A DNA stretch of 64,000 bases from CAVUWL01 sp963700105 (GCA_963700105.1 CAVOWL010000004.1:1054001-1118000); one strand, 5' to 3'. Positions 25,612 through 34,970 are shown, counted from the stretch's first letter. Numbers and translations are program-made. The notes: generated by a model from the letters alone, not told the origin.

Positions 25612-27672
25612 ATGCTGATCACTTCTGGCAACGGCCACATCTCTCATGACAAAAAATCGGCAGCGCGTGAGACACCCAGCTGGAACTGGACCTTGGATTG
25701 CGATCGGTTGCATCATCAGATGTTCGATCGGAGGGCGTCAAGAACTGTTCCGCACAAGCCGATAGATGCGAGAATGGCAACCGACGGGAGCACTCCCACG
25801 AGATCCGGATATGCCGAGCGCGAAGAGCAAGAGCGCGAACTCCGCCGTCTTGGGGAGGCGCTGAACGCGAGCACCTCAGCTGTGGTCGAGCGGATGATGA
25901 GTCGGTCGGCGTCCTCCAGCAGAAGTCTCGACAGGGTTGTCGAGGAGAGCTTTGAGGAGGTTGGTGCAGTCTCGACCGTTGCGGTCTCGCGCTGGATGGC
26001 CGGCGAGGGTGAGGAAGTTGCTCGCGAAGTTGGCCAGGACTCCTGGCGGATCTTCGCGCAGCTTGCTTCCCAACGCGAGGCGCCGCTGAATGAGGTCACA
26101 AAGCGCTGCCTGCGATGGCGCGATTCTGCGGCTGAGGAGTTGGTCGCCAACGCGGATCAGCTCGCCCTAGGTCCAGATGTCCTCGAACAGGCGTTGCAGA
26201 TGCTGCAAAGAAGCCTCGACGTGACGCTGGTGCGAATGTGTGAGTCATTTGAGGATGAGCGCCAACGCTCGCACGAAGAACTGACCAACCGCGAGACCGA
26301 ACTTGTCTTCTTGGCGACCCACGATGCGCTCACGGGATTGCCGAATCGGACTTTGATTCTCGATCGAATCGAACAGACCCTGACCCGTGCCCGGGTCAAC
26401 CAGGAACCCGTGGCGGCGCTTTTTGTGGACCTCGACAACTTCAAGGCGATCAACGATTCCCTCGGCCACGGCGTCGGTGATGAGCTGCTGTGCGCAGTCG
26501 CTGCCCGCCTGGATGGCGTGATCCGTGAGACCGACGCGCTGGGCCGACTCGGGGGCGATGAGTTCGTTGTGATCGCCGACGGGCTATCGCTCGCAGCGGG
26601 GCCGGAGCTGATTGCCGAGCGACTTCTTGAAGCGTTCAAAGAGCCATTCACGCTGCGCGAAGCCGATGACACACAGGTGTTCGTGAAGACGAGTATCGGT
26701 ATTGCCACGGGCGGACGGTCCTCCGCCGAGGAGCTACTGCGCGACGCCGACATTGCCATGTACCGGGCAAAGTGGGGTGGGAAGAGCAGGTATCTCGTAT
26801 TCGAGGCCGGCATGGAGGACGAAGTTCAAAGTCGCCTGGAGATCGAGATGGACCTTCAGGGTGCGCTTGAGAGCGAGGAGTTCTTCCTGGTCTATCAGCC
26901 GACTTTTGACCTTGAGAGCATGACCCCAAGCGGTGTCGAGGCGCTGATTCGGTGGCGCCGGCCGGGGCGCGGTGTTGTCTTGCCCGAGGAATTCATCCCC
27001 CTCTTGGAGGAGACCGGAATGATCGTCGAGGTGGGCGCCTGGGTCCTGACCGAGGCCTGTGTGCAGGGGGCCAAATGGCAGGATGCTGGCTATCCCCTGA
27101 ATGTGGCGGTCAACGTTTCCGCACTTCAACTTGATACCGACGAACTGATTGATCATGTGGCCGAGGCTTTGACCCTGAGCGGGCTCGAAGCCAACCTGCT
27201 GACCATTGAGATCACCGAGACCACCCTGATGAGCAACGCGGAGGAAACCGCGCGAAGGCTGGGCACCCTCAAGGACCTCGGGGTGCGAATTGCAGTCGAT
27301 GACTTTGGCACCGGCTACTCATCACTCGCCCACCTGCGGAGGTTTCCCGTCGACGTTTTGAAGATCGACCGTTCATTCATCTCTCAGCTAGCGGAGGGCT
27401 GCGAGGGCGAGATCCTCCTGCACACCCTCATACAGCTCGGCAAAGCCCTGGCAATAGAGACAACCGCGGAGGGCATCGAGCGTCCACAGGACCTTTCCTT
27501 GATCAAGGCCGAGCAGTGCAATAACGGACAGGGATTCCTCTTTACACGACCCCTGAGCGCCCAGGACGCAGATTCATTTTTCCGCCAGTGGCCGGCCACC
27601 CGCCGATTTGAGATTCGGGAGGGCAGCGGCTCACTCGCCGGCGCCCACGATGCCAACTCCGCCGCGACCTAG
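25612..27672 (+). CDS. Bifunctional-type GGDEF-EAL c-di-GMP enzyme
   Basis: Up to 686 residues; the ATG at 25774 (residue 55) is an equally plausible start because the first 54 residues look non-conserved. The N-terminal 230 residues are helical with a coiled coil before the GGDEF (ELTNRETELVFLATHDALTGLPNR). The cyclase motif is intact (GRLGGDEFVV, about residue 312-318) with a canonical I-site RETD five residues before it. The EAL domain is also complete: EALIRW (about 443), NVSALQL, IEITETTLM, DDFGTGYSS, LKIDRSF, AEGIE. No membrane segment or obvious sensor. It could make or degrade c-di-GMP for the neighbouring putative receptors. Confidence 0.92.
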   Translation: MLITSGNGHISHDKKSAARETPSWNWTLDCDRLHHQMFDRRASRTVPHKPIDARMATDGSTPTRSGYAEREEQERELRRLGEALNASTSAVVERMMSRSASSSRSLDRVVEESFEEVGAVSTVAVSRWMAGEGEEVAREVGQDSWRIFAQLASQREAPLNEVTKRCLRWRDSAAEELVANADQLALGPDVLEQALQMLQRSLDVTLVRMCESFEDERQRSHEELTNRETELVFLATHDALTGLPNRTLILDRIEQTLTRARVNQEPVAALFVDLDNFKAINDSLGHGVGDELLCAVAARLDGVIRETDALGRLGGDEFVVIADGLSLAAGPELIAERLLEAFKEPFTLREADDTQVFVKTSIGIATGGRSSAEELLRDADIAMYRAKWGGKSRYLVFEAGMEDEVQSRLEIEMDLQGALESEEFFLVYQPTFDLESMTPSGVEALIRWRRPGRGVVLPEEFIPLLEETGMIVEVGAWVLTEACVQGAKWQDAGYPLNVAVNVSALQLDTDELIDHVAEALTLSGLEANLLTIEITETTLMSNAEETARRLGTLKDLGVRIAVDDFGTGYSSLAHLRRFPVDVLKIDRSFISQLAEGCEGEILLHTLIQLGKALAIETTAEGIERPQDLSLIKAEQCNNGQGFLFTRPLSAQDADSFFRQWPATRRFEIREGSGSLAGAHDANSAAT

Positions 27673-27690
27673 TCGCGACCCCAGATCGAA

Positions 27691-28680
27691 TCAGCCGTAG
27701 CGCTCGCCGGTGATCGCGCGCAACTTGGCGCGATCGTGGCGGGCCTGGACGCGGCGCACCGTGCCCGAGCGCGAGCGCATCACCAGCGATTCGGTCGAGG
27801 CGCCGTTGCCGCGGTAGCGGACGCCCTGCAGCACGTCACCATCGGTGACCCCAGTGGCCGAAAAGAAGACGTCTTCTCCCGAGCAAAGATCAGCCGCGCT
27901 GAGGACCTGCTCGAGGTCATAGCCTGCATCAATCGCCGCCTCCCGCTCGTCTGAGTCGCGCGGCCAGAGTCGACCGAGAATCGCCCCGCCCATTGACCTC
28001 AGCGCGGCAGCGGAAATGACGCCCTCGGGGGTTCCTCCGATTCCCCAGAGCAGGTCGACGGGCGAGCGATCGCTAACCGCCAACAGCGCCGCTGAGACGT
28101 CGCCATCGGCGATCAGACGAATCCGCCCCCCCGCCTCGCGAACTTCGCGCATCGCCGCCTCATGGCGGGGACGATCGAGCATCACTACGGTGACGTCGCC
28201 GATGCTGGCGCCCTTTCGCTGAGCGATCAGCTCCAGTGTCTCGGGCAGCGGTCGGTCAAGGTCTAGGAGGTCGGCAATCTCCTCGGCGCCGGCCATCTTC
28301 TCCATGTAGACGCAGGGCCCGGGGTCAAACATCGTTCCGCGCTCGGCCAGGGCGATCACGGCAAGTGCGCTTGGCATCCCGAGCGCGCAAAGCCGCGTTC
28401 CCTCAAGCGGATCGACGGCGACATCGGCAATCGGGGAGCTGCCGTCGCCGATGTGCTCGCCGTTATAAAGCATCGGCGCCTCGTCCTTTTCCCCCTCGCC
28501 GATCACGACGACTCCGTCCATCGAGACCGAATCAAGGACGTAGCGCATCGCATCGACCGCAGCCTGATCGGCCGCAATCTTGTCGCCGCGCCCGACCCAT
28601 CGAGCCGAGGCCAACGCCGCCGCCTCGGTCACCCGAACCAACTCCAGGGCTAGATTGCGATCGGGCTTGGCCGCCTCCAC
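27691..28680 (-). CDS. glpX: Class II fructose-1,6-bisphosphatase
   Basis: 329 residues from the GTG at 28680, which follows an AGGG and gives the usual start (RNLALELVRVTEAAALASARWVGRGDK, residues 8-34). A TTG at 28698 adds six residues. Metal and substrate motifs are seen: GEGEKDEAPMLYNGE, AVDPLEGT, and GIGGTPEGVISAAALR. It hydrolyses fructose-1,6-bisphosphate in gluconeogenesis and is the standard actinobacterial FBPase. Convergent with the GGDEF-EAL gene (18 bp apart) and divergent from the LLM oxidoreductase. Confidence 0.93.
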   Translation of the reverse strand: MEAAKPDRNLALELVRVTEAAALASARWVGRGDKIAADQAAVDAMRYVLDSVSMDGVVVIGEGEKDEAPMLYNGEHIGDGSSPIADVAVDPLEGTRLCALGMPSALAVIALAERGTMFDPGPCVYMEKMAGAEEIADLLDLDRPLPETLELIAQRKGASIGDVTVVMLDRPRHEAAMREVREAGGRIRLIADGDVSAALLAVSDRSPVDLLWGIGGTPEGVISAAALRSMGGAILGRLWPRDSDEREAAIDAGYDLEQVLSAADLCSGEDVFFSATGVTDGDVLQGVRYRGNGASTESLVMRSRSGTVRRVQARHDRAKLRAITGERYG

Positions 28681-28750
28681 GGCAGGGACCCTAGTCAAAA
28701 CTCAGCAACGGGTATCGCCCGATCGGTCTCGCAGGATAGTCTCAGAATCG

Positions 28751-29680
28751 ATGACGCGCTGGGGATTGACGCTGCCGCTGCCGGGCCTTCGCCTCGCCGA
28801 TCACGAGCAGCACGTGCGCCACGCGGAGGCCTGCGGCTACACCGACATCTGGAGCGGGGAGACCAACGGCCCGGATGGGTTCACGCCGCTGGCGCTGAGC
28901 GCCGCCTGGACGCAGCGGGCACGGCTAGGGACCGGGATCGTCGGGGTATTTCAGCGCGGTCCGGCGCTGCTGGCCCAGGAGGCCGCGGCGCTGGCGGATG
29001 CCTCGGGGGGGCGGTTTGTGCTGGGGATCGGTTCCTCCTCAGACCGAATCGTCGAAGGCTGGAACGAAATCCCCTTCCGGCGGCCGCTGAGCAAGGTCGC
29101 CGAGACACTCAGCTTCTTGCACAGCGCCTTTGACGGTGAGCGCACCTCGAGCGGCTTTAAGCTGGAGAGCGCCCCAACCGAGCGGGTACCGATCATCCTC
29201 GCGGCGCTGCGCGGCAAGATGCTCGAGCTGGCGCTGGAGCAAGGCGATGGCGCCTTCACGAACTTCCTGCCACTCGGCGGGCTGGCGCAGGTGAGCGCCC
29301 AGCTCGAGGGCGCGCCACAGGACTTCGAGCTGCTCTGTCGCTTCTTCTGCCTGCCCGGTGAGCGCGAGGCGGTTGAGCCGTTGGCCCGCTTCATGTTCTC
29401 CTCCTACATCACCGTGCCGGTCTATACCGCCTTTTACCGCTGGCTTGGCTACGGCGATCAGATCGATCCGATGATCGCGGCCTGGCAATCCGGCGACCGC
29501 GCCGGCGCCGCCGCGGCGGCGCCCTGGAAGCTGATCGAGGAGATGTTCATCTTCGGATCTCCCGAGCAGATGAAGGAGCGAATCGGCAGCTTCATTGAGG
29601 GCGGGATAACGCTGCCGATCCTGACCCCGATCACCACCCCGGACAAGCTCAAAGAGACGATCGCCGCGCTGGCTCCCTGA
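28751..29680 (+). CDS. LLM-class (luciferase-like) flavin/F420 oxidoreductase
   Basis: 309 residues from the ATG at 28751, which begins TRWGLTLPLPGL as family members do; the frame upstream overlaps glpX antisense. TIM-barrel landmarks are seen: HAEACGYTDIWSGE, RARLGTGIVGVFQRGPALLAQEAAALADASGGRFVLGIG (span), and the C-terminal FGSPEQMKERIGSFIEGGI. Such proteins use F420 or FMN; actinobacterial members commonly use F420. The substrate cannot be predicted. Confidence 0.85.
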   Translation: MTRWGLTLPLPGLRLADHEQHVRHAEACGYTDIWSGETNGPDGFTPLALSAAWTQRARLGTGIVGVFQRGPALLAQEAAALADASGGRFVLGIGSSSDRIVEGWNEIPFRRPLSKVAETLSFLHSAFDGERTSSGFKLESAPTERVPIILAALRGKMLELALEQGDGAFTNFLPLGGLAQVSAQLEGAPQDFELLCRFFCLPGEREAVEPLARFMFSSYITVPVYTAFYRWLGYGDQIDPMIAAWQSGDRAGAAAAAPWKLIEEMFIFGSPEQMKERIGSFIEGGITLPILTPITTPDKLKETIAALAP

Positions 29681-29719
29681 GAGCCGCGGCAGCGCTCGCC
29701 AGCAGCGCCCGTGGGGTGT

Positions 29720-30712
29720 TCAGATCGCGCGGGCCAAGGACAGGGCGTAATCCCCGGCGGAATCGGTGAACCACCCGGTTAGCTCAAGCCCCGCTTCTGC
29801 ATAGATCCGCTCGAGCCCCTCGCGGGTGAACTTGGCGGAGATCTCGGTGCGCAGCTCCTCACCGACGGCGAAGGTGACGTCGAGGTCGAGTCGCTCGAGG
29901 TGGACGGTCTGGGAGGCGAGTGAGCGCAGGCGGATATCCATCCGCGCCTGCTCGTCGTCATAGCGAGCAACGTGCTCGAAGGCGTCGGGGTCAAAGTCTG
30001 CTCCGAGCTCGCGGTTTAAGACGAAGAGGACGTTCTTATTGAACATCGCGGTAACCCCGCTGGCGTCGTCGTAGGCGGCCTGCAGGCGGGCGCTGTCCTT
30101 GATCAGGTCGGTGCCCAAAAGGAGGTGGTCACCGCGATCCAGAAGCGCCGCCAGCCGAATCAGGAAATCACGGCGGGCGTCGGGGTAGAGGTTGCCGATC
30201 GTACCCCCCAGGAAGGCGATCAAGCGCTCGCCATCGGCCTCGGGGATCCGCTCGAGGTGCTGCTCGAAATCACAGACCAGGCCGCGGACCGAGAGCCCTG
30301 GGTACTCGGCCACCAGCGACTGCGCGGTCTCGTGGGTGATCTGCTCAGAGATGTCGACCGGGACGTAGGTGACCAGACAACCGGCGTCGCGCATCGCGCT
30401 CAGCAGGTGGCGGGTCTTGGCCGCCGATCCCGAGCCCAGCTCGACCAAGGTGCCCGGCTCGCCGGCCGCGCTGAGGATCTCGGCGGAGCGCTCGGTGAGG
30501 ATCTCGCGCTCGGCGAGGGTCGGATAGTACTCGGGGAGTTCGGTGATCTGCTCAAAGAGCTGGGAGCCGCGCTCATCGTAGAAATACTTGGGCGCCAGCT
30601 CCTTGGGCTCAGCCGTGAGCCCGGCTCGGATGTCGCGCGCCATCGCCTCGCCCCCCTCGGTGGCAAGGTGAACTTCGATTTCAATCTGCTCTGCGGTGGC
30701 CTCGGAGTCCAA
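29720..30712 (-). CDS. egtD: L-histidine N-alpha-trimethyltransferase
   Basis: 330 residues; the start is a TTG at 30712, with an internal ATG (residue 24) less likely. It matches EgtD: PKYFYDERGSQLFEQITELPEYYPT, the SAM-binding ELGSGSAAKTRHLL, YVPVDIS, and FLGGTIGNLYP. It transfers three methyl groups from SAM to histidine, giving hercynine, the first step of ergothioneine synthesis. It lies 41 bp after egtB in the same direction; egtA, egtC and egtE homologues are not adjacent. Confidence 0.93.
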   Translation of the reverse strand: MDSEATAEQIEIEVHLATEGGEAMARDIRAGLTAEPKELAPKYFYDERGSQLFEQITELPEYYPTLAEREILTERSAEILSAAGEPGTLVELGSGSAAKTRHLLSAMRDAGCLVTYVPVDISEQITHETAQSLVAEYPGLSVRGLVCDFEQHLERIPEADGERLIAFLGGTIGNLYPDARRDFLIRLAALLDRGDHLLLGTDLIKDSARLQAAYDDASGVTAMFNKNVLFVLNRELGADFDPDAFEHVARYDDEQARMDIRLRSLASQTVHLERLDLDVTFAVGEELRTEISAKFTREGLERIYAEAGLELTGWFTDSAGDYALSLARAI

Positions 30713-30753
30713 TTCGGTTGTCTCTAACCCTTCGTTGTATGTGAGGGATCGGA

Positions 30754-31956
30754 TCAGTCGAGATCTCGCGCGCAGCGAAAACCGGCGAAGATCTGGCGAC
30801 GTTGCGGCAGGTCCCAGTTGCGAAAGCTCGGCCGAATCGTCGCCCGCCTGGTGGCCCAGGATCCGCCCCGCAGCACCTTGTGGGAGTCCCCGAAGAACAC
30901 CTCTGAGTACTCAGGGTAGGGGAATGGCTGAAAGCCCGGGTAGGGAAGGAAGTCAGAGCAGGTCCATTCCCAAACGTCGCCCAACATCTGCACCGCGCCA
31001 CACCTGCAGGCGGCGTCGCCATAGGCCCCGGCCGAAGCAGTGCCAAAGGCGAGCTGGTCGAGGTTGGCGCGCACCGCGCTGGCTCCGGCAGCGGCCGCCT
31101 CCCACTCGGTCTCACTCGGCAAGCGCTTGCCGACCCAGCGGGCAAAGGCCTCGGCGTCACCCCAGGATACGTGCACCACAGGGTGGGCGGGATCGAGTGA
31201 TTCGGCGCGACCCATCGCGGTTCGCACCCACCCCCCCTCCCCGTCGCGCTGCCAATAAAGCGGTGCCTCGGCGCCACTTGAGCGCAGGAACTCCGCGTAG
31301 GCGCCGTTTGTAACCGGGGCTCGATCGATCTCAAAGGCGTCCAGCTTCACCCGGTGGCTAGGGCGCTCGTTGTCATAGGAAAAACCCGGCGCCGCTCCGA
31401 TCAGCGCCTCCCCCCCAGCCACCGTGACCATCTCGGGGCCGTCTGCAATTGGCTCCGCCGCCGGCGCTGGGTCGACTCGGTGGGGACGGTACCCATCGAC
31501 CATCTGCAGCAGCTGCAGCATCGTCTCGTTGTGCTGGTACTCGTGGGCAAGCAACATCTCATAGATAAATCCGTCCCTCAGCAGCGGATCGGGGGCATCG
31601 GGGCCCAGCTCAACCTGCCCCAGCACCTCGAGGCTGCGCTCGCGCACGTCGGCCAGGTAGGAGCGAAGCTCTGAATCGCGCAGGATCGGCAGCTCGCCCC
31701 GGATCCGACGCGGATTCTCAATTGCGTCATAGAGGCGGCCGAGATCACCGTGAAGAGCCTCGCGCGAACCGATCCGCTGGACCAGCCAGAGCTCCTCAAA
31801 GTTGGCGATATGTCCGAGATCCCAGGCGAGTGGACTGAGAATCGGCGAGTAGACCCGATTCAGCTGGTCATCATCGAGCGGCTCGATTAGCTCCAGGGTC
31901 CGCTCACGCGCCTCACCGAGCCGCTTCGCAATCGCTTCCTTGGAGCTTGCCGTCAC
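30754..31956 (-). CDS. egtB: Ergothioneine sulfoxide synthase EgtB
   Basis: 400 residues, GTG start. N-terminal DinB-like domain with the three iron-ligand histidines: His in LAWDLGHIANFEE and the HxxxH of LAHEYQHNETM. The C-terminal formylglycine-generating-enzyme-like domain (residues about 170-398) carries the WEWTCSDF and KVLRGGSWATR motifs. It is a nonheme-iron enzyme that joins hercynine to a thiol (gamma-glutamylcysteine or cysteine) with oxygen. Which thiol is used cannot be told, though a gamma-glutamyl ligase-type gene (YbdK) lies about 9 kb away. Confidence 0.93.
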   Translation of the reverse strand: MTASSKEAIAKRLGEARERTLELIEPLDDDQLNRVYSPILSPLAWDLGHIANFEELWLVQRIGSREALHGDLGRLYDAIENPRRIRGELPILRDSELRSYLADVRERSLEVLGQVELGPDAPDPLLRDGFIYEMLLAHEYQHNETMLQLLQMVDGYRPHRVDPAPAAEPIADGPEMVTVAGGEALIGAAPGFSYDNERPSHRVKLDAFEIDRAPVTNGAYAEFLRSSGAEAPLYWQRDGEGGWVRTAMGRAESLDPAHPVVHVSWGDAEAFARWVGKRLPSETEWEAAAAGASAVRANLDQLAFGTASAGAYGDAACRCGAVQMLGDVWEWTCSDFLPYPGFQPFPYPEYSEVFFGDSHKVLRGGSWATRRATIRPSFRNWDLPQRRQIFAGFRCARDLD

Positions 31957-32072
31957 CTCGGTGGCGATCGGAAAACCCTAGCGGACCGCCAGAGCCGGGA
32001 TCAACTGCCCGAGAACAGCACCGCTGCGGCCGTCCGCAGGTCTCCCCCGAGAGCCGCCCGCGCCGGCTTTGC

Positions 32073-33512
32073 TCAGATGTTTTGGATCTCCGCGGCGATT
32101 TCGGCCGCCGCGGATTTGGCATCGCCAAAGAGCATCGAGGTATTGGGCTCATAGAAGAGGTCGTTATCGATCCCGGCGAAACCGGGGCTCAGCGAGCGCT
32201 TGATCACGATCACCTGCTGGGCCTGATCGACTTCGATGATCGGCATCCCGGCGATCGGACTGTTGGGATCATTCTTTGCCGCCGGATTGGTCACGTCGTT
32301 GGCGCCGATCACGACGGCCACGTCGGTGCGCGGCAGCTCGGGATTGATCTCATCCATCTCCCGCAGCTGCTCATAGGGGACGTCAGCCTCTGCCAACAGC
32401 ACGTTCATGTGGCCGGGCATTCGCCCCGCCACCGGGTGAATCGCGTAGCTGACCGTGACCCCACGCTTTTCGAGCTCGGTGGCCATCTCCTTTACCGCAT
32501 GCTGGGCCTGGGCGACGGCCATGCCGTAGCCGGGAACGATCACCACCGAATCGGCGTAGGCGAGCTTGATCGCTGCGTCTTGGGCATTGATCGAGGTCAC
32601 CGGTCGCGCCTCGGCACTCCCCGTTCCCGCCGCGACGACGCCACCGAATCCAGCAAAGAGGACGTTTCCAACCGAGCGATTCATCGCGGTGGCCATCTCC
32701 ATCGTCAAAAGGGTTCCCGAGGAGCCGACCAGGGTTCCAGCGACGATCAGCGCGACGTTGTCCAGGGCGAAACCCGCGGCGGCGGCCGAGAGCCCGGTGA
32801 ACGCGTTTAGCAGCGAGATAACCACCGGCATGTCGGCGCCACCGATCGGCAAGACGACGAGATTGCCCAACAGTGCCGCGGCGATCAGGACCGCGATAAA
32901 GAGGGCCTGGGAGGGATCGCCATTGTTTACGGCGAGGTCGACGCAAGCGGCGAGGATGCCGATTAAAAGCGCTGCATTGATCAGCTGCTGGCCGGGGATG
33001 GCGAGTGGGCGGGTCGGGATCACTTCCTGCAACTTGCCGAAGGCGATGTTTGAGCCCCAAAAGGAAACCGAGCCGACGACCGCGGCAAAGAGCGTTGGAA
33101 TCAACGTTTCGAGCGGGATCGTCTGGCCGAGATAGAGCCCGTGGCGAATCTCTGACCAGGCGATCAGCGCCACGGCGCCCCCACCGACGCCGTTATATAG
33201 GGCCACCATCTGGGGCATCGCGGTCATCTGCACCCGGACCGAGGCGATCACCCCGATCGTGGCGCCGATTGCGATGCCGAGCGCGATCAGCCCCCAATTG
33301 CCGATCCCGTTCAAAAGCAGCGTCGTCACCACGGCGACGAGCATCCCGGCGGCGGCGATCATGTTGCCGCGCTTTGCCGTGCGCGGGTGGGTCCCCTGTT
33401 TGACCCCGAAGATGAACATCGAGAAGGCGACTATGTAGAGCGCCGTGGCGGCGGAGCCGCCCGGCTTGAGGAGCGCAAATGAGGTCTGGATGATCGCGGC
33501 GGCAGCTCTCAT
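32073..33512 (-). CDS. pntB: NAD(P) transhydrogenase, beta subunit
   Basis: 479 residues. About nine membrane helices, then the NADP-binding dIII domain (residues about 300-479) with VIVPGYGMAVAQAQHAVKEM, HPVAGRMPGHMNVLLAEA, GANDVTNPAAKNDPNSPIAGMP and KRSLSPGFAGIDNDLFY. This subunit forms the proton channel and binds NADP(H). It is coupled to the small alpha-2 gene by an ATGA overlap. Together the three subunits use the proton gradient to make NADPH from NADH. Confidence 0.95.
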   Translation of the reverse strand: MRAAAAIIQTSFALLKPGGSAATALYIVAFSMFIFGVKQGTHPRTAKRGNMIAAAGMLVAVVTTLLLNGIGNWGLIALGIAIGATIGVIASVRVQMTAMPQMVALYNGVGGGAVALIAWSEIRHGLYLGQTIPLETLIPTLFAAVVGSVSFWGSNIAFGKLQEVIPTRPLAIPGQQLINAALLIGILAACVDLAVNNGDPSQALFIAVLIAAALLGNLVVLPIGGADMPVVISLLNAFTGLSAAAAGFALDNVALIVAGTLVGSSGTLLTMEMATAMNRSVGNVLFAGFGGVVAAGTGSAEARPVTSINAQDAAIKLAYADSVVIVPGYGMAVAQAQHAVKEMATELEKRGVTVSYAIHPVAGRMPGHMNVLLAEADVPYEQLREMDEINPELPRTDVAVVIGANDVTNPAAKNDPNSPIAGMPIIEVDQAQQVIVIKRSLSPGFAGIDNDLFYEPNTSMLFGDAKSAAAEIAAEIQNI

Positions 33513-33841
33513 CGGTCCTCGGGATCATCTGAACCCGGCGCCGGGCCGGGTGAGGGGGGAGGTTTCGGTTTGCGCGAGAACATCCCCAGCATTCGGTCGG
33601 TCACCAAGAAGCCGCCAACGATGTTGATCGTGCCGAAGGCGATCGCAATCGTGCCGATCACGTACTCGAGCGGATCGTTGGCATAGCCGACCACGATCAG
33701 CCCCCCGAGCATCACGATCCCGTGGATCGCGTTGGTCTGAGACATCAACGGGGTGTGAAGCGTGGTCGGCACCTTGGAGATCACCTCGAAGCCGACGAAT
33801 GCGGCGAGTACGAAGATCGTGATCTCGGTCATCAGGGTCAT
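33509..33841 (-). CDS. pntAB: NAD(P) transhydrogenase, alpha-2 membrane subunit
   Basis: 110 residues from the ATG at 33841 (GTGAGGAAG upstream). Three membrane helices: ITIFVLAAFVGFEVI, AIHGIVMLGGLIVVG, IGTIAIAFGTINIVGGFLV, with VPTTLHTPLMSQTNAIHGI as the family hallmark. The C-terminal tail is Pro-rich. A separate alpha-2 gene matches the three-subunit layout of Rhodospirillum and mycobacteria, not the two-subunit E. coli form. Confidence 0.93.
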   Translation of the reverse strand: MTLMTEITIFVLAAFVGFEVISKVPTTLHTPLMSQTNAIHGIVMLGGLIVVGYANDPLEYVIGTIAIAFGTINIVGGFLVTDRMLGMFSRKPKPPPSPGPAPGSDDPEDR

Positions 33842-33851
33842 CGCAACTTCC

Positions 33852-34970
33852 TCACCTGGCAGCCCGCTCGTTCTTGATCTCACCGTTGGCGGTGATGCAG
33901 GCCGCGGCGATGATCTCGTCCTCGAAGTCGAGCTTTAGGACCCCGTCCTCGCTGATCATTAGGGCAAGCAGATTCTCCAGGTTCTTGGCGTAGAGCTGGG
34001 AGGCCGGGCTCGGCATCTCGCTCGCCAGATTGCGCGGCCCGAGGACCTTGACCCCGTTCTCAACCACCGTCTCCCCCAGCCTGGTCAGCTCGCAGTTGCC
34101 GCCGGTCTCCGCGGCGAGGTCGAGGATCACCGAAGCCGGTGCCATGCCTTCTACCGCCGCCGCGGTGATCAGGATCGGCGCCGCACGACCCGGGATCGCC
34201 GCTGTGGTCACGATCACGTCCTGTTTCGCGGAGTTTTTGGCGAGCGCCTCGCGCACCTGCTGGTTCTCCTCCTCGCTGAGCGGTCGTGCGTAGCCGCCCT
34301 CCGCCTCAGCATCGGGGATGAAGTCGAGCTCCAGTGGGCGACCCCCGAGTGAAGCGATCTGCTCCCAGGCGGCGCGGCGGATGTCAAAACCGGTGACGAT
34401 CGCACCGAGGCGCTTGGCGGTGGCGAGGGCCTGCAGGCCGGCGACCCCGGCGCCGAGGACGAGAACCCTGGCGGGGGGAATGGTCCCGGCAGCGGTGGTC
34501 ATCATCCCGAAGAATCGGCCTGACTCGCGGGCCGCGATCAGCATCGCCGCGTATCCGGCGGCAGCGGCCTGGGAGGAGAGCGCATCCATCGCCTGGGCCC
34601 GCGTGATGCGCGGGATCGCCTCCATTGCGAAACTCGTCACACCGCTTTGCGCGAGAGCCGCGTTGGTCTCGACTGAGGTCCACGGTGAAAGATGGCCGAT
34701 CAGGACCTGCTCGGAGCCCAGCCGCCCGATCTGCTCGAGCGTGGGAATGCCGACGCGGAGCACGATCTCAGCCCCCCAGCACTGCTCGGAGGAGCCGATC
34801 CGAGCGCCGGCCTCCGTGTATTGGGAGTCGGGATGACCCGCCCCCACGCCGGCGCCTGACTCGACCACGACCTCGATCTTTTCGTTCTTTCGCAGCGACC
34901 GGACGACGTCAGGGACGAGCGCGACCCGGCGCTCCCCCTCGGCGGTCTCTTGCGGAACTCCGATCTTCAT
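33852..34970 (-). CDS. pntAA: NAD(P) transhydrogenase, alpha-1 subunit
   Basis: 372 residues from the ATG at 34970; a TTG immediately before is less likely. It is a soluble dI domain: N-terminal AlaDH/PNT signature (KIGVPQETAEGERRVALVPD), Rossmann motif VLVLGAGVAGLQALATAKRLGA (span), FDIRRAAWEQ, then DVIVTTAAIPGRAAPILIT. It binds NAD(H). Ten base pairs separate it from the alpha-2 gene; an LLM oxidoreductase lies 30 bp upstream on the same strand. Confidence 0.94.
   Translation of the reverse strand: MKIGVPQETAEGERRVALVPDVVRSLRKNEKIEVVVESGAGVGAGHPDSQYTEAGARIGSSEQCWGAEIVLRVGIPTLEQIGRLGSEQVLIGHLSPWTSVETNAALAQSGVTSFAMEAIPRITRAQAMDALSSQAAAAGYAAMLIAARESGRFFGMMTTAAGTIPPARVLVLGAGVAGLQALATAKRLGAIVTGFDIRRAAWEQIASLGGRPLELDFIPDAEAEGGYARPLSEEENQQVREALAKNSAKQDVIVTTAAIPGRAAPILITAAAVEGMAPASVILDLAAETGGNCELTRLGETVVENGVKVLGPRNLASEMPSPASQLYAKNLENLLALMISEDGVLKLDFEDEIIAAACITANGEIKNERAAR

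Noticed and set aside
31947..32810. Plus-strand frame opposite pntB and egtB
   Set aside because: His/Arg-rich shadow of two well-conserved genes.
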